From Klenkia soli (lineage in GTDB: Bacteria; Actinomycetota; Actinomycetes; Mycobacteriales; Geodermatophilaceae), in the NCBI RefSeq assembly GCF_900103975.1, contig NZ_FNIR01000006.1, positions 124,001 through 188,000 of the forward strand: a DNA stretch of 64,000 nucleotides. Reading direction: 5' to 3'. The translations under genes were made by a program, and so were the position numbers. Position 1 is the stretch's first letter. Each line of letters begins with the position of its first letter. Positions 57,097-64,000 of this stretch are shown here, piece after piece. The notes beneath the pieces are model-generated. The model had not been told where the DNA came from and searched no databases. It saw only the letters and a program-made list of their open reading frames with translations.

Positions 57097-58819
57097 GGTC
57101 GCCGCCGTCCCGGGGCGGGCCACCGTCGTCCTCGCGACGCTGGCGGTCCTGGTCTCGGCGGCCGACACCTACGTCGTCGTCCTCGCCCTGCCCGACATCC
57201 TCACCGGGGTCGGCGTCGGGCTCGACCAGCTGCAGGAGGCGACCCCGATCATCGGGGGCTTCCTGCTCGGCTACACCGCGACGTTGCCGCTGCTGGGCCG
57301 GCTGGCCGACCTCCGGGGCCGGCTCCCGGTGCTTGTCGGCTGCCTGCTGCTGTTCGCCCTCGGGTCGCTGCTGACCGCGACCGCGGTGGCGCTGGGCCCG
57401 GCGGTGCTGGGCCGCGGGCTGCAGGGCATCGGCGCCGGCGGCCTGGTGCCGGCCACGCTCGCCCTGGTCGCCGACCGTTGGCCGCCCGACCGCCGGGCCG
57501 TGCCGCTCGGTGTGGTCGGCGCGGTGCAGGAGGCCGGGGCGGTGCTCGGGCCGCTGGCCGGGGCGGCGATCCTGGCGGTGTGGGACTGGCGGGCGATCTT
57601 CTGGGTGAACCTCGCGCTGGGCGTGGGGCTGGCCGTGGCGCTGCGGGCCTCGGGTCCCCGGCGCCCGGGTCGGGACGTCGTCGGGGTGGCCTTCGCCGTC
57701 GTGGCCGCGAGCGCCCTGGCGCTGCAGCTCGCCGAACCCGAGGCGTTGGTCACCGACGTCACGCTCGGGCTGGCCTGGGTTCCGGTGGCCGGGCCCGGGT
57801 GGACGACGCCGCTGGTGCTCGTCGCGGTGCTCGGCGCCGCCGGCGTGCTGGTCCGGTCGGCCACCGCCGCGCACCCGGTGCTGCCCCTGCGCGGCCTCCC
57901 GGCGCTGGCCCGCGAGGTCGACGTCCTCGGTGCCGTGCTCGTGGTGGTCGCGCTGGGCAGCCTGGTCTGGGCCTTCGCCGCCGCCGACCCGGCCACCCAG
58001 GTCGTCGCCCACGGGCCGGTGCTGCTCCCGGTGGCGGCGGTCGCCGCGGTGGCCTTCGTGCTGCACGAGCGCCGCACGGCGGAGCCGCTGCTGCCGTTGA
58101 CCGAGCTGCGGCCGGTGGGCGCGTGGGGTGCGCTGGTGGTGAACGTGCTGGTCGGGGTCGCGCTGGTGGCGGCGCTGGTCGACGTCCCGCTGTTCGCCCG
58201 TGCGACCACCGAGGCCGACCAGCTGGGTGCGGCCCTGGTGCTGGTCGAGCTGCTGGTCGCCGTGCCGATCGGCGCGGTCGCCGGGGGCTGGCTGTGCCGG
58301 CGGGTGGCCCCGCGCTGGATCGCCGGCGGCGGCATGGCCCTGGCCGCCCTGGCCTTCGTGGCGATGACCCGGTGGGACGCCACCTCGCTGGACAGCTGGA
58401 CCTCCACGGTCGCCCTGGTCGCAGCCGGGCTCGGGTTCGGGCTGGCGGTGGCCCCGGTGAACACGGTGCTGCTGGTCGTCACGCCGTCCCGGGTGCACGG
58501 CAGCGCGAGCTCACTCGTGGTCGTGGCCCGCACCGTGGGCATGCTGGTCGGGCTGTCGCTGCTGACCGCGATCGCGCTGCGCCGGTTCACCGCGGTGGTC
58601 CGCGACATCCCGAGCCCGCTGGTCAGCTGCCCGACCAGCCCGGGCGACTGCGCGGTGTACGACCGTGCGGTGGACGCCGCCGTCCTCACCCAGCTGCACA
58701 CCGTGTTCGCCGGCGCCGCGGTGGCCGCCACTCTGGCGGCGGTCGCGGCCGTGGTCCTGCTCCGCGGCGGTGATCAGCTGGGTTCACCCACGGCCGTCCT
58801 GGCTCACCGGCGCCCGTGA
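57065..58819 (+). CDS. MFS transporter, P55-like, partner of the LprG-like lipoprotein
   Basis: Major facilitator protein of 584 aa with about 14 hydrophobic segments (DHA2 class). Motif A is GRLADLRGRLPVL, and a motif C-like GAVQEAGAVLGPLAG is in the fifth segment; ADTYVVVLALPDI opens the first. The ATG at 57065 overlaps the lipoprotein gene by 32 bp. The extracytoplasmic segment near the end has two Cys (SCPTSPGDC). The last codons lie in a long hairpin. Export of lipid or drugs together with the lipoprotein is the expected role. Confidence 0.88.
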   Translation: MSRSPRRPPAEVAAVPGRATVVLATLAVLVSAADTYVVVLALPDILTGVGVGLDQLQEATPIIGGFLLGYTATLPLLGRLADLRGRLPVLVGCLLLFALGSLLTATAVALGPAVLGRGLQGIGAGGLVPATLALVADRWPPDRRAVPLGVVGAVQEAGAVLGPLAGAAILAVWDWRAIFWVNLALGVGLAVALRASGPRRPGRDVVGVAFAVVAASALALQLAEPEALVTDVTLGLAWVPVAGPGWTTPLVLVAVLGAAGVLVRSATAAHPVLPLRGLPALAREVDVLGAVLVVVALGSLVWAFAAADPATQVVAHGPVLLPVAAVAAVAFVLHERRTAEPLLPLTELRPVGAWGALVVNVLVGVALVAALVDVPLFARATTEADQLGAALVLVELLVAVPIGAVAGGWLCRRVAPRWIAGGGMALAALAFVAMTRWDATSLDSWTSTVALVAAGLGFGLAVAPVNTVLLVVTPSRVHGSASSLVVVARTVGMLVGLSLLTAIALRRFTAVVRDIPSPLVSCPTSPGDCAVYDRAVDAAVLTQLHTVFAGAAVAATLAAVAAVVLLRGGDQLGSPTAVLAHRRP

Positions 58820-58851
58820 GCCAGGACGCGCGGTGCTGAACCCAGCTGATC
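58772..58851. terminator. 80-nt two-part hairpin over the 3' end of the MFS gene
   Basis: The outer arms 58772-58786 and 58837-58851 form a perfect 15-bp stem; the inner arms 58795-58807 and 58816-58828 form a perfect 13-bp stem with an 8-nt loop, and three more pairs lie between. The MFS stop codon (58817-58819) is inside the inner right arm. It lies between convergent genes and probably terminates both. Its size is unusual and it could also be a mobile palindromic repeat. Confidence 0.7.
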
Positions 58852-58869
58852 CACGCCGGGGTGCGCGCG

Positions 58870-59838
58870 TCAGACGGTGAAGACGATCTTGCCGTTGGTG
58901 CGGCCCTCGTGCATGCGCTCGAAGCCCTCGCGGGCGTCGGCCAGCGGCAGCTCCACGTCGATCTGCGGGCGCAGACCGGTGGTGGCGCACAGCTGCACGA
59001 GCTGCTGCAGCTCGGTGCGGGTGCCCATCGTGGAGCCCTCGACCCGCAGCTGGGTGAAGAAGATGCGGTTCAGCTCGGCCGACGGGTCGAAGCCGGTGGT
59101 GGCGCCGGAGGTGACGATGACCCCGCCGGGCTTGAGCGACTTCACGCTGTGCGACCAGGTCGCCTTGCCGACGGTCTCCATGACGGCGTCGACCCGCTCG
59201 GGCAGCCGGGCGCCGGACTCGAAGGCCTGGTCGGCACCCAGGGCGAGGGCGGCCGCCCGCTTCTCCTCGGACCGACCGGTCACCCACATCCGGTACCCCG
59301 CGGCGCGGCCCAGGGCCACCAGCGCGGTGGCCACGCCGCCCGAGGCGCCCTGCACGAGCACGGTCTGGCCCGGCTGCAGCCCGGCCTTGGTGAACAGCAT
59401 CCGGTAGGCGGTCAACCAGGCGGTGGGCAGGCAGGCGGCCTCGGCGAACGACAGCTCGGCCGGCTTGGGCAGCACGTTGCGCGCGGGCACCAGCACCTGC
59501 TCGGCCAGCGTGCCCTGGTGCAGCTCGGACAGCAGCGAGCGCTTGGGGTCCAGCGTCTCGTCGCCCGACCAGCCGGGCGTGCCGGTGATGACCGCGTGCA
59601 CCAGCACCTCGTTGCCGTCGGCGTCGGTGCCCGCGGCGTCGCAGCCCAGCGTCATCGGCATGCGCTCGGCCGGGAGCCCGACCCCGCGCAGGCTGAACAG
59701 GTCGTGGTGGTTCAGCGAGGCCGCCTTCACGTCGACGACCACCCAGCCGTCGCGGGCCTCGGGGGCCGGGCGGTCCCCGACCTCCAGGACCGAGAGCGGG
59801 TCGTCGGGCGAGGGCGAGGAGACGAAGGCTGCGAGCAT
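58870..59838 (-). CDS. zinc-free quinone oxidoreductase-like MDR protein
   Basis: Medium-chain dehydrogenase of 322 aa with a GroES-like N-terminal half (SLNHHDLFSLRGVG, LGCDAAG) and a Rossmann half (VLVQGASGGVATALVALGRAAG). The structural and catalytic zinc ligands of alcohol dehydrogenases are not evident, so an NADPH-dependent quinone or enone reductase is likely. Start ATG 59838. It is on the same strand as selD, 33 bp downstream of it, and may be co-transcribed. Confidence 0.87.
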   Translation of the reverse strand: MLAAFVSSPSPDDPLSVLEVGDRPAPEARDGWVVVDVKAASLNHHDLFSLRGVGLPAERMPMTLGCDAAGTDADGNEVLVHAVITGTPGWSGDETLDPKRSLLSELHQGTLAEQVLVPARNVLPKPAELSFAEAACLPTAWLTAYRMLFTKAGLQPGQTVLVQGASGGVATALVALGRAAGYRMWVTGRSEEKRAAALALGADQAFESGARLPERVDAVMETVGKATWSHSVKSLKPGGVIVTSGATTGFDPSAELNRIFFTQLRVEGSTMGTRTELQQLVQLCATTGLRPQIDVELPLADAREGFERMHEGRTNGKIVFTV

Positions 59839-59871
59839 GCCGGCGACGTTAACGCCGGCTCACCGGGAGCA

Positions 59872-60867
59872 CTACCGGACGACGACGGCGAACTCCCCGG
59901 CGGCCACGAACTCGCCGATCACCGGTGCACCCGGGACCTCGCCGGCCAGCAGCAGGCCGCCGGAGGTCTGGGCGTCGGCGAGCAGCAGCGCGTCGTCGTC
60001 GGTCGCCGCGGTGAGGTCGGTGTGCGGGCGCACCCAGTCCAGGTTCCGGCGGGTGCCCCCGGACACGTAGCCGTCGGCGACGGCCTGGCGGGCGCCGGCC
60101 AGGTAGGGGACGTCGGCGGCGCTGACCACCGCGGTGACCCCGCTGGCCCGGGCCATCTTGTAGAGGTGGCCGAGCAGGCCGAACCCGGTGACGTCGGTGC
60201 CGGCCCGGATGCCCGCCGCGACCGCGGCCACCGAGGCCTCGGCGTTGAGGCGGGTCATGGAGTCGACGGCCTCGGGCGAGGGCTCCCCGGTGGCCTTCAT
60301 CCGGTTGTTGAGCGTGCCGACGCCCAGCGGCTTGGTCAGCGAGATGGCGTCGCCGGCGGCGGCACGGTCGTTGCGGATCAGCCGGTCGAGGTCAACCAGG
60401 CCCGTGACCGCCATGCCGTAGGTGGGCTCGGGGGAGTCGATGCTGTGCCCGCCGCCGACGTGGCAGCCGGCGGCGTGCGCGACCTCGAGCCCGCCACGCA
60501 GCACCTCCGCGGCCAGCTCGGCGGGGAGCACGTCGCGCGGCCAACCGAGCAGGTTCACCGCGACCACGGGTGTGCCGCCCATGGCGTAGACGTCGCTCAG
60601 CGCGTTGGCGGCGGCGATCCGGCCGAAGTCGTAGGCGTCGTCCACGACCGGGGTGAAGAAGTCCGTGGTGAGCACCAGGCCGCGGCCGTCGGGCAGCCGC
60701 ACCACCGCGGCGTCGTCGCCGTCGTCCAGGCCGACGACCAGCTCGGTGGCGGGGTCGCGCGGGCCGGTGTGCGTCAGGCCGGCGACGACGGCCTCCAACT
60801 CGCCGGGCGGGATCTTGCAGGCGCACCCGCCGCCGTGGGCGTAGGTGGTCAGGCGGATGGCAGTCAC
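59872..60867 (-). CDS. selD: selenophosphate synthetase
   Basis: Enzyme of 331 aa that makes selenophosphate, the selenium donor for SelA. The active-site loop HGGGCACKIPPGEL has Cys at the catalytic place (TGC), not a recoded stop, and the catalytic Lys follows. DDAAVV, TTDFFTPVVDD and GHLYKMA are family segments. The GTG at 60867 is 6 bases after TACGGT on the minus strand. It ends in TAG. It diverges from tRNA-Sec with 27 bp between. Confidence 0.93.
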   Translation of the reverse strand: MTAIRLTTYAHGGGCACKIPPGELEAVVAGLTHTGPRDPATELVVGLDDGDDAAVVRLPDGRGLVLTTDFFTPVVDDAYDFGRIAAANALSDVYAMGGTPVVAVNLLGWPRDVLPAELAAEVLRGGLEVAHAAGCHVGGGHSIDSPEPTYGMAVTGLVDLDRLIRNDRAAAGDAISLTKPLGVGTLNNRMKATGEPSPEAVDSMTRLNAEASVAAVAAGIRAGTDVTGFGLLGHLYKMARASGVTAVVSAADVPYLAGARQAVADGYVSGGTRRNLDWVRPHTDLTAATDDDALLLADAQTSGGLLLAGEVPGAPVIGEFVAAGEFAVVVR

Positions 60868-60894
60868 CGCTCGACCGTACGTACCCTCGGCGGC
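60868..60894. promoter_or_regulatory. overlapping divergent promoters of selD and tRNA-Sec/selAB
   Basis: The palindrome GTACGTAC (60877-60884) is overlapped by TACCCT on the plus strand (60882-60887), 7 bases before the tRNA-Sec 5' end, and by TACGGT on the minus strand (60874-60879), 6 bases before the selD start. Both look like -10 boxes. Confidence 0.5.
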
Positions 60895-60987
60895 GGAGGC
60901 GTCAGGGTGTCTGGTGACCCCCGCGGCCTCTAAAGCCGACGTGGCCCGGTATCCGGGTCAGGCGGGTTCGATTCCCGTCCGCCTCCG
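60895..60987 (+). tRNA. selC: tRNA-Sec with anticodon CTA (reads UAG)
   Basis: 93 nt to the discriminator G; the next bases are CCG, so CCA is not encoded. Acceptor GGAGGCG pairs with CGCCTCC, with an eighth position T-C mismatch; the T arm is GCGGG/CCCGT with a G-T pair as in other tRNA-Sec. The long variable arm is an 8-bp stem (60942-60949 with 60953-60960) with a TAT loop, the hallmark of tRNA-Sec. The anticodon loop is CTCTAAA (60928-60934) closed by CGGC/GCCG, giving anticodon CTA at 60930-60932 instead of the normal TCA. The D stem has one mismatch or bulge. It is flanked by selD and selA, which confirms identity. Confidence 0.93.
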
Positions 60988-61006
60988 CCGACCACTCCCG
61001 GGAGCC

Positions 61007-62287
61007 ATGACCACAGACCCCCGCCGGCTGGTGCCGCGCACCGACGTCCTGCTGGCCGACCCGCGGGTCGCGGCGTCCGCCGCCCGACTCGGCCGCGAGC
61101 TGGTCAAGTCGGTCGTGGTGGAGGTGCAGCAGCGGGTCCGGTCCGGCGAGGTCGGGCCGGACGCCGCCGCCGACGCCGTGGTGGCTGCGCTGCCGGTGAG
61201 CGCGTCGTCCCTGCACCGGGTGCTCAACGCGACCGGCGTGCTGGTGCACACCAACCTCGGCCGTGCGCCCTGGTCCGCCGCTGCCGTCGATGCCGTGGTC
61301 GCGGCCAGCGGCACCACCGACGTCGAGCTCGACCTGGCCACCGGCCGGCGCGGTCCCCGCGGCGAGGGCGCGATCGGTGCGCTGCTGGCCGCCGTCCCGG
61401 CCGCGCAGGCCGCGGTCGTGGTCAACAACTGCGCCGCCGCGCTCGCGCTGGTCGCCACCTGCCTCGGCGGCGAGCTGGTGGTCGCCCGCGGCGAGCTCGT
61501 CGAGATCGGCGACGGGTTCCGCATCCCGGACCTGCTCGTCTCCACCGGGGCCCGCCTGCGCGAGGTCGGGACGACGAACCGGGTCGCCCTCGCCGACTAC
61601 ACCGACGCCGTCGGCCCGGACACCGGCGCGGTGCTCAAGATCCACCCGTCGAACTTCGTGGTCCGCGGGTTCACCCGGTCCGTCGAGGTCGCCGAGCTGG
61701 CCGGCGCCGTCGACGTCCCGGTGGTCGCCGACGTCGGCTCCGGCCTGCTGGCCCCGCACCCCGCGCTGCCCGACGAGCCCGACCTGCAGACCACCCTGGC
61801 CGCCGGCGCCGACCTGGTGCTGTGCAGCGGGGACAAGCTGCTCGGCGGCCCGCAGGCCGGCCTCGTGCTGGGCCGCGCCGACCTGGTGCAGCGGCTGCGC
61901 CGCCACCCGCTCTACCGCGCGCTCCGGGTCGACAAGACGACGCTGGCGGCGTTGGAGGCCACGCTCCGCGGACCGCAGCCGCCGGTGCAGCGGATGCTCG
62001 CCGTCCCGGTCGAGGTGCTGCGTGCCCGGGCGGAGGCGGTCGTCGCCGCGCTGGGCGGGGATGCGCACGTCGTGGACGCCGGGGCCCGGGTCGGCGGCGG
62101 GGGAGCGCCCGAGTTCGAGCTGCCGAGCGTCGCCGTCTCGCTGCCGGCCTCCTGCGCCGAGCCGCTGCGGCTCGGCGCGCCGCCGGTCGTCGGGTACCTG
62201 GCCGACGGGCGGACGCTGCTGGACCTGCGCAGCCTGGACCCCGCCGACGACGAGACCCTGGTGCAGGCGGTCCGCGCATGCCGGTGA
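61007..62287 (+). CDS. selA: L-seryl-tRNA(Sec) selenium transferase
   Basis: PLP enzyme of 426 aa that converts Ser-tRNA-Sec to Sec-tRNA-Sec. [28 protein letters not shown] and the PLP lysine in [13 protein letters not shown] (about residue 276) are diagnostic. The ATG at 61007 lies 19 bp after the tRNA-Sec discriminator, so the tRNA is likely excised from a common transcript. selB begins 4 bp after the stop. Confidence 0.95.
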   Translation: MTTDPRRLVPRTDVLLADPRVAASAARLGRELVKSVVVEVQQRVRSGEVGPDAAADAVVAALPVSASSLHRVLNATGVLVHTNLGRAPWSAAAVDAVVAASGTTDVELDLATGRRGPRGEGAIGALLAAVPAAQAAVVVNNCAAALALVATCLGGELVVARGELVEIGDGFRIPDLLVSTGARLREVGTTNRVALADYTDAVGPDTGAVLKIHPSNFVVRGFTRSVEVAELAGAVDVPVVADVGSGLLAPHPALPDEPDLQTTLAAGADLVLCSGDKLLGGPQAGLVLGRADLVQRLRRHPLYRALRVDKTTLAALEATLRGPQPPVQRMLAVPVEVLRARAEAVVAALGGDAHVVDAGARVGGGGAPEFELPSVAVSLPASCAEPLRLGAPPVVGYLADGRTLLDLRSLDPADDETLVQAVRACR

Positions 62288-62291
62288 CAGC

Positions 62292-64000
62292 GTGCAGGTG
62301 ATCGCCACCGCGGGGCACGTCGACCACGGCAAGTCCTCGCTGGTCACGGCGCTGACCGGCATGCAGCCCGACCGGTGGGAGGAGGAGCGCCGGCGCGGCC
62401 TCACCATCGACCTCGGGTTCGCCTGGACCACCCTGCCCGGCGGTCGCACGGTCGCCGTCGTGGACGTGCCCGGCCACGAGCGCTTCGTCGGGAACATGCT
62501 CGCCGGGGTGGGCTCGGTGCCCGCCGCGCTGGTGGTGGTGGCCGCCGACGACGGGTGGTCGGCGCAGACCGCCGAGCACGTCGCGGTGCTCGACGCCCTC
62601 GGGGTGCGCGACGCGCTGCTGGTGGTCACCAAGTCCGACCTCGCCGACCCCGCGCCGGTGCTCGCCGACGTGCGGGCGCGGCTGGCCGAGACCTCGCTCG
62701 GCGACGTCCCCGGGGTCGCCGCCAGCTCGCGCACCGGTGACGGCGTGCCGGCGGTCGCCGCGGCCCTGGAGGAGCTGCTGGCCGGGCTGCCCGCCCCGGA
62801 CACCACCGCGCCGGTCCGGCTGTGGGTCGACCGCACCTTCACCATCCGCGGCGCCGGCACCGTGGTCACCGGCACCCTGGCGGCGGGCACGGTGCGCACC
62901 GGGGACCGGCTGGCGCTGGCTGGTCGGGACGTCGTCGTCCGCGGGCTGCAGTCCCTCGGCCAACCGGTCGAGGCGGCCCGGGCGACCGCCCGGGTGGCGC
63001 TGAACCTGCGCGGCGTCGCGGTCGAGGACATCTCCCGCGGCGACGCGCTGCTGACCCCCGACGCCTTCCGGTCGACGGGCGAGCTGGACGTCGTCCTCGT
63101 CCACCCGGCGCAGCGGCTGCCGGCCGAGCTCGTGGTGCACGTCGGCTCGGCCACGGTCGCCGCCCGGGTGCGCCCGCTGGACGACGCCACCGTGCGGCTG
63201 CGGCTGGGTGGACCGCTGCCGCTGCGGGTGGGGGACCGGCTGCTGCTGCGCGACCCCGGCACCCGCACGGTGCACGGCGCGGACGTGGCCGACGTCGACC
63301 CGCCCGAGCTGCGCCGGCGCGGGGCGGCGCGGGTGCGGGCCGCGGACCTCACCGCCGGGTGGGACGCCGATGCCGACCTGGCCCGCCGCCAGGTGGTGCT
63401 CCGGTCGGAGTTCGTCGCGATGGGCTGGCCGGTGCCGTCCGGGGCCACCGAGGTGGGTCGCTGGTTGCTGGCGCCCGGCCTGGCCGACGAGCTGGCCGCG
63501 CGGGTGCCGGCCGTCGTCGCCCGCTACCGGCAGCTGCGGCCGTTGGAGCCGGGGCCGCCGACGGCGGTGCTGCGCAGTGCGCTTGAGCTGCCCGACGCCG
63601 AGCTGGTCGCCGGGCTGGTGCGGCCGCCCTTGGCACTGCGCGACGGCCGGGTGGTCGCCACCGACAGCGGACTGCCCGAGCCGGTGCAGCGGGCGGTGAC
63701 CGGCGTCCTGGCCCGGCTCGCCGTAGAGCCGTTCGCCGCCCCGGACACCGAGGCGCTGGCCGCCGCCGGGCTGGGTCCGCGCGAGCTCGCCGCAGCGGTC
63801 CGGGACGGTCAGCTGGTCCGGATCGCCGACGGCGTGGTGCTCGCCCCCGGCGTCGAGGACCGGGCGCGGCGGGCACTGGCCGCGGTGCCCCAGCCGTTCA
63901 CGCTCAGCCAGGCGCGGCAGGCCTGGGGCACCTCGCGTCGCGTCGCCGTCCCGCTGGCGGAGTGGCTGGACGCCCGCGGGGTGACAGAGCGGCTGCCCGA
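62292..64000 (+). CDS. selB: selenocysteine-specific elongation factor SelB, 3' end cut off by the window edge
   Basis: GTPase that carries Sec-tRNA-Sec to the ribosome and binds the SECIS element of the mRNA. 569 complete codons are visible of the usual 580-620. G1 is GHVDHGKS (residues 8-15), [13 protein letters not shown] is the switch region, G3 DVPGHERF, G4 TKSD. EF-Tu-like domains 2 and 3 follow ([17 protein letters not shown]), then winged-helix repeats from about residue 380 that bind SECIS RNA. The start GTG 62292 gives [13 protein letters not shown]. In this system it should work with UAG-SECIS pairs. Confidence 0.95.
   Translation, partial: MQVIATAGHVDHGKSSLVTALTGMQPDRWEEERRRGLTIDLGFAWTTLPGGRTVAVVDVPGHERFVGNMLAGVGSVPAALVVVAADDGWSAQTAEHVAVLDALGVRDALLVVTKSDLADPAPVLADVRARLAETSLGDVPGVAASSRTGDGVPAVAAALEELLAGLPAPDTTAPVRLWVDRTFTIRGAGTVVTGTLAAGTVRTGDRLALAGRDVVVRGLQSLGQPVEAARATARVALNLRGVAVEDISRGDALLTPDAFRSTGELDVVLVHPAQRLPAELVVHVGSATVAARVRPLDDATVRLRLGGPLPLRVGDRLLLRDPGTRTVHGADVADVDPPELRRRGAARVRAADLTAGWDADADLARRQVVLRSEFVAMGWPVPSGATEVGRWLLAPGLADELAARVPAVVARYRQLRPLEPGPPTAVLRSALELPDAELVAGLVRPPLALRDGRVVATDSGLPEPVQRAVTGVLARLAVEPFAAPDTEALAAAGLGPRELAAAVRDGQLVRIADGVVLAPGVEDRARRALAAVPQPFTLSQARQAWGTSRRVAVPLAEWLDARGVTERLP

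Overview
The window is very GC-rich, protein-dense chromosome of an actinobacterium, most likely a member of the Geodermatophilaceae (Geodermatophilus, Blastococcus, Modestobacter or a close relative). Two lines of evidence point there. First, gene order follows the conserved actinobacterial block that in Mycobacterium tuberculosis runs from about Rv2468c to Rv2404c: pepN, the mycothiol nitroreductase-like gene, rpiB, tig, clpP1, clpP2, clpX, valS, folC, ndk, rne, rplU, rpmA, obg, proB, proA, nadD, rsfS, gpgP, comEA, comEC, holA, rpsT, lepA. Second, the selenocysteine tRNA at 60895-60987 carries the anticodon CUA, a rare variant that to my knowledge has been reported, with UAG as the selenocysteine codon, in Geodermatophilus and Blastococcus.

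Layout. 1-2.3 kb: kynureninase (cut by the window edge) divergent from an amidase. 2.3-8.4 kb: two small proteins tied to the cytochrome oxidase neighbourhood, aminopeptidase N, a DsbA-fold mycothiol nitroreductase homologue, a short-chain dehydrogenase, RpiB and a mycothiol-dependent DinB-fold protein. 8.4-14 kb: an Eis-type acetyltransferase, an unrecognised lipoprotein paired with an ECF sigma factor (SigG type), and a soluble double-GAF chemoreceptor-like protein. 14.0-16.2 kb: a 2.1 kb island bounded by a 26-bp direct repeat of the 3' end of tRNA-Gly(TCC), carrying one gene that fuses a DEDDh exonuclease, two BRCT-like domains and a TerD domain. 16.2-21.2 kb: tRNA-Pro, trigger factor, ClpP1P2 and ClpX, with a ClgR-like operator before clpP1. 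21.2-30.5 kb: valS, folC, a DUF4233 protein, a lipoprotein, ndk and two radical-SAM-associated genes. 30.8-37.5 kb: rne, rplU, rpmA, obg, proB. 37.5-39.6 kb: def, a rhodanese, an Lrp-type regulator and an acetyltransferase, which split proB from proA. 39.7-46.5 kb: proA, a MoxR/VWA pair, nadD, rsfS, gpgP-like and degV. 46.5-53.6 kb: a polytopic membrane protein, comEA, bluB, comEC, holA, rpsT. 53.9-58.8 kb: lepA, a MOSC protein and an LprG/P55-type lipoprotein-transporter pair. 58.9-64 kb: a quinone oxidoreductase and the complete selenocysteine machinery selD, tRNA-Sec, selA and (cut by the window edge) selB.

How the parts act together. SelD makes selenophosphate, SelA converts seryl-tRNA-Sec to selenocysteyl-tRNA-Sec, and SelB delivers it; with a CUA anticodon the target codon should be UAG. 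Stop-codon use in the window agrees with this: TGA ends nearly all genes, TAG ends eight and TAA none. The other point of special interest is the tRNA-Gly island, which has the geometry of a tRNA-integrated element but no integrase. Many genes start 6-8 bases after a TAnnnT hexamer, so leaderless transcription is probably common here. Nearly all calls come from reading sequence motifs and gene order by eye; no database search was run.
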